Part shown: piece by piece, positions 62,200 to 64,000 of the stretch
Layout of the letters: the number at the start of each line of letters is the position of its first letter
Numbering within the stretch: the stretch's first letter is position 1
Assembly (NCBI GenBank): GCA_011947345.1
Contig: JAAVTG010000832.1
Coordinates: 16,272 to 80,271, forward strand
Length of the DNA: 64,000 nucleotides
Reading direction: 5' to 3'
Origin: Phytophthora quininea
Taxonomy: Eukaryota; Oomycota; Peronosporomycetes; Peronosporales; Peronosporaceae
Program-made: the position numbers and the translations under genes
The notes under the pieces: model-generated
What the model was told of the DNA's origin: nothing
The model's input: only the letters and a program-made list of their open reading frames with translations
The model's database searches: none

Positions 62200-64000
62200 T
62201 CACATCATGCAGCATTCACTCGAGCCCGCGCGCTCCTCCGCCGCAGCATCGCGTAGTTTCTCCATGCGAGAGATCACCTCCTCCAGAGGAGATCTCTCTG
62301 TCGGGTTTTCCTGGCACATGTCAAGCACAAGCATCCGATCGTCGGCATTGATCTTCCCAGCAACAGACTCCAATCCAGCAGTAGGGTCGAACCCTTCGTC
62401 GCCAACATGCTTCACTGATGAAGAGTCCTGCTGGCGCGAGACCGACGACACTCCAGGAACGAGAGCGTCCAGCAAGCACAGACCGAAGGAATAGACGTCG
62501 TCCTGGAAAGTCGGACGACCGAGCTGCTTCTTCGCACGGAAGTTGGGAGCACGCAAGCCCATGTCCTTGAAATGCGGTACCTCTTTCGGAACCCTCTTCT
62601 TCAGTGGCAAGCCCAGCTTCTTCTGCTTCTCGTACTCTTCCTGGCGTTTCTTCTCCACCTCTTCGTCCTGCACGATCTGGTTCTGCATCGTGAGCATGCC
62701 CAGGCCAAAGTCGGTCAGCTTCACGTGGCCGTCGCTAGCCAGCAGAATGTTGTTGCTCTTCAAGTTGCCGTGTACGATCTTCTGCTGATGCAGATACTGG
62801 AGACCGAGCGCAGCCTCGAGAAACAGACTCCAGAACGCGTGTCTGTCGTTCTTGTACGGCCACTCGCGATCCACCGAGTCTGCCTGTTTGCGCTGGTTCC
62901 TCGGGACTGTTGACGCTGCTGGTGCAAAAAGGTGATCAACGACCCGTGTGTTGCCTCCTCCGTCACGAGAATCGCCGGCCTGCTGCAGTGCGAGGCTCCG
63001 TACAGTTCCAATATATTGTCGTTCTTCAAGCCATGCCACAGCTCCACTTCCTTGCGGAACGTCTCAATGGCATCTGCGTGGATAATCACTCGCTTCACCA
63101 CAACACGCCGCGAGACCTCCTTCAGCTCTCCATCCTCTGGCTTCAGAGCCTTCACAGACTTCTTATCCACCCACACACCATGGAAAGACTTGCCCACTGA
63201 CCCTACGATTCCCTTATCTCGAGCGTAACTCAGAGCGTACGGAGGGATGTACCATGGCGGGATCCTCGAGACCTTCCCATTGGACGACCTGACCACCGAG
63301 AAGAAGACTTTCTTCATGCTGTTGACGTGTTTGGTCGAGTTGTCGGCCTTGAAGAAGTCGATCTCGAACTTGAGCAGCGTCAGCGCCTCCATAGGCTCGT
63401 GCGGCAGCATGGTCCTGGAGAACGGCAGCGCGTTCTTGGCCGCCTTGTTGCTCAGGTCCGTCTCCTCCTGCTCCCGATCGGCCTGCAGCTGCTTCTGCCA
63501 GCTCCACTCGCCGTCCTTCCACTGCGGGTCCCTCACCTCCTTCTCGCTCAGAGCTGCAGCCTTCCGCACCCACTCGAGCTTCTCCCCGACCGCCTGCAGA
63601 TCCACAAACATCCGCCGCAGACTCGCCAAGTGGAACACGAATCTGTCCGTCTTGGCGAAAGTCGTCCCAAACGTTGTCAACATGTTGGTAGCAGTGTGGA
63701 AAGATCTAATGGCGACGTGTGTCTCGAATTGGTCGGTGGCTTCTTCCTGTTGGGTCTCCTGCTCCTGGTTGCTGTTGCGGGGATGAAGTCTCTGCTGGAT
63801 CTGGCTTTGGTTTTGGACAGCAGCTGCTCAGTTTGCCGGGGGTTTCTTGTCCTTGCCCACAGTGTTGCGTCGGAAGAAGGCTCTCTTCTTGGGAGCAGTC
63901 TCGGCCTTGGACGCCAGCAGCTCTCCCGTGCGCAGGGCGAGCTGGTGCAGCGACCGGTACATGCACTGGTGGGGCTTGGGGGCCAGCCGAGCGGATCGGA
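62200..64000 (-). CDS. Kinase-like protein with HGN motif, N-terminus off window
   Basis: Paralogue of the gene at 60033; the N-terminus continues beyond 64000. Helical N-region, then 'LKFEIDFF', 'VFFSVVRSSNGKVSRIPPWY' (the same linker as its neighbour) and a TKL-type kinase domain: 'RRVVVKRVIIHAD' keeps the beta-3 Lys and 'FRKEVELWHGL' keeps the helix-C Glu. 'IVHGNLKSNNILLASDGHVK' has HGN for HRD, so the catalytic Asp is Asn, but 'LTDFGLGM' keeps DFG. 'DVYSFGLCLLDALVP' and a coiled-coil-like insert after DFG (Glu/Lys-rich) follow, and it stops at 62200. Frame changes near 62935 (an A/T-run) and 63830 are probably indels. Catalytic activity would be weak or absent, as in plant HGN receptor-like pseudokinases. 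Confidence 0.8.

Overview
The window looks like nuclear DNA of a plant-pathogenic oomycete of the Phytophthora/Peronosporales type. The evidence is an array of AA17 (oomycete pectin-active LPMO) genes, many small secreted proteins with RxLR/EER-like features, short 50-70 bp GT-AG introns, oomycete Inr+FPR-like core promoters just upstream of several start codons, and dense LINE, Gypsy, hAT, Mutator and pogo elements. The species cannot be determined from the sequence alone.

Layout. 0-4 kb: LINE debris, one intact and one broken member of a secreted-protein family. 4.3-7.8 kb: housekeeping-type genes (EF-hand-like protein; ASCC2-like CUE protein), then an AA17 fragment and a dead reverse transcriptase. 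9-11.4 kb: unassigned repeat-like DNA. 11.4-18.3 kb: a conserved block with a nuclear ATP-synthase-alpha-like protein, PRMT7 and an NRAMP transporter. 18.4-20.7 kb: a 5'-truncated LINE with an 18-bp target duplication, then a small TFIIS-N protein. 21.2-29.9 kb: a cluster of secreted proteins ending in a K/R-x-WW-x-x-x-FG block followed by RRLR. It has five intact genes and four broken ones; one is split by a complete hAT element and one by a 573-bp inversion. 30-47 kb: a transposon graveyard with a pogo/Tigger remnant, a full-length Gypsy chromovirus (LTRs and 5-bp TSD) inside a Ulp1-like gene, a FAR1/Mutator transposase that seems to travel with that Ulp1 gene, and a complete pogo element. 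47-48.8 kb: a LINE interrupted by a solo LTR. 49.2-59.4 kb: six AA17 genes in direct tandem plus an orphan AA17 tail exon. 60-64 kb: two convergent, related kinase-like genes lacking catalytic residues.

How it fits together. Two secreted arsenals, the EER/RRLR family (twelve recognisable copies) and the AA17 pectin-attacking enzymes, are expanded by local duplication in a transposon-rich region, while the housekeeping genes sit in compact islands. Many single-base frame breaks fall in homopolymer runs of otherwise conserved genes. These are more likely sequence errors than real pseudogenes, so frame-broken genes are called by homology across the break.
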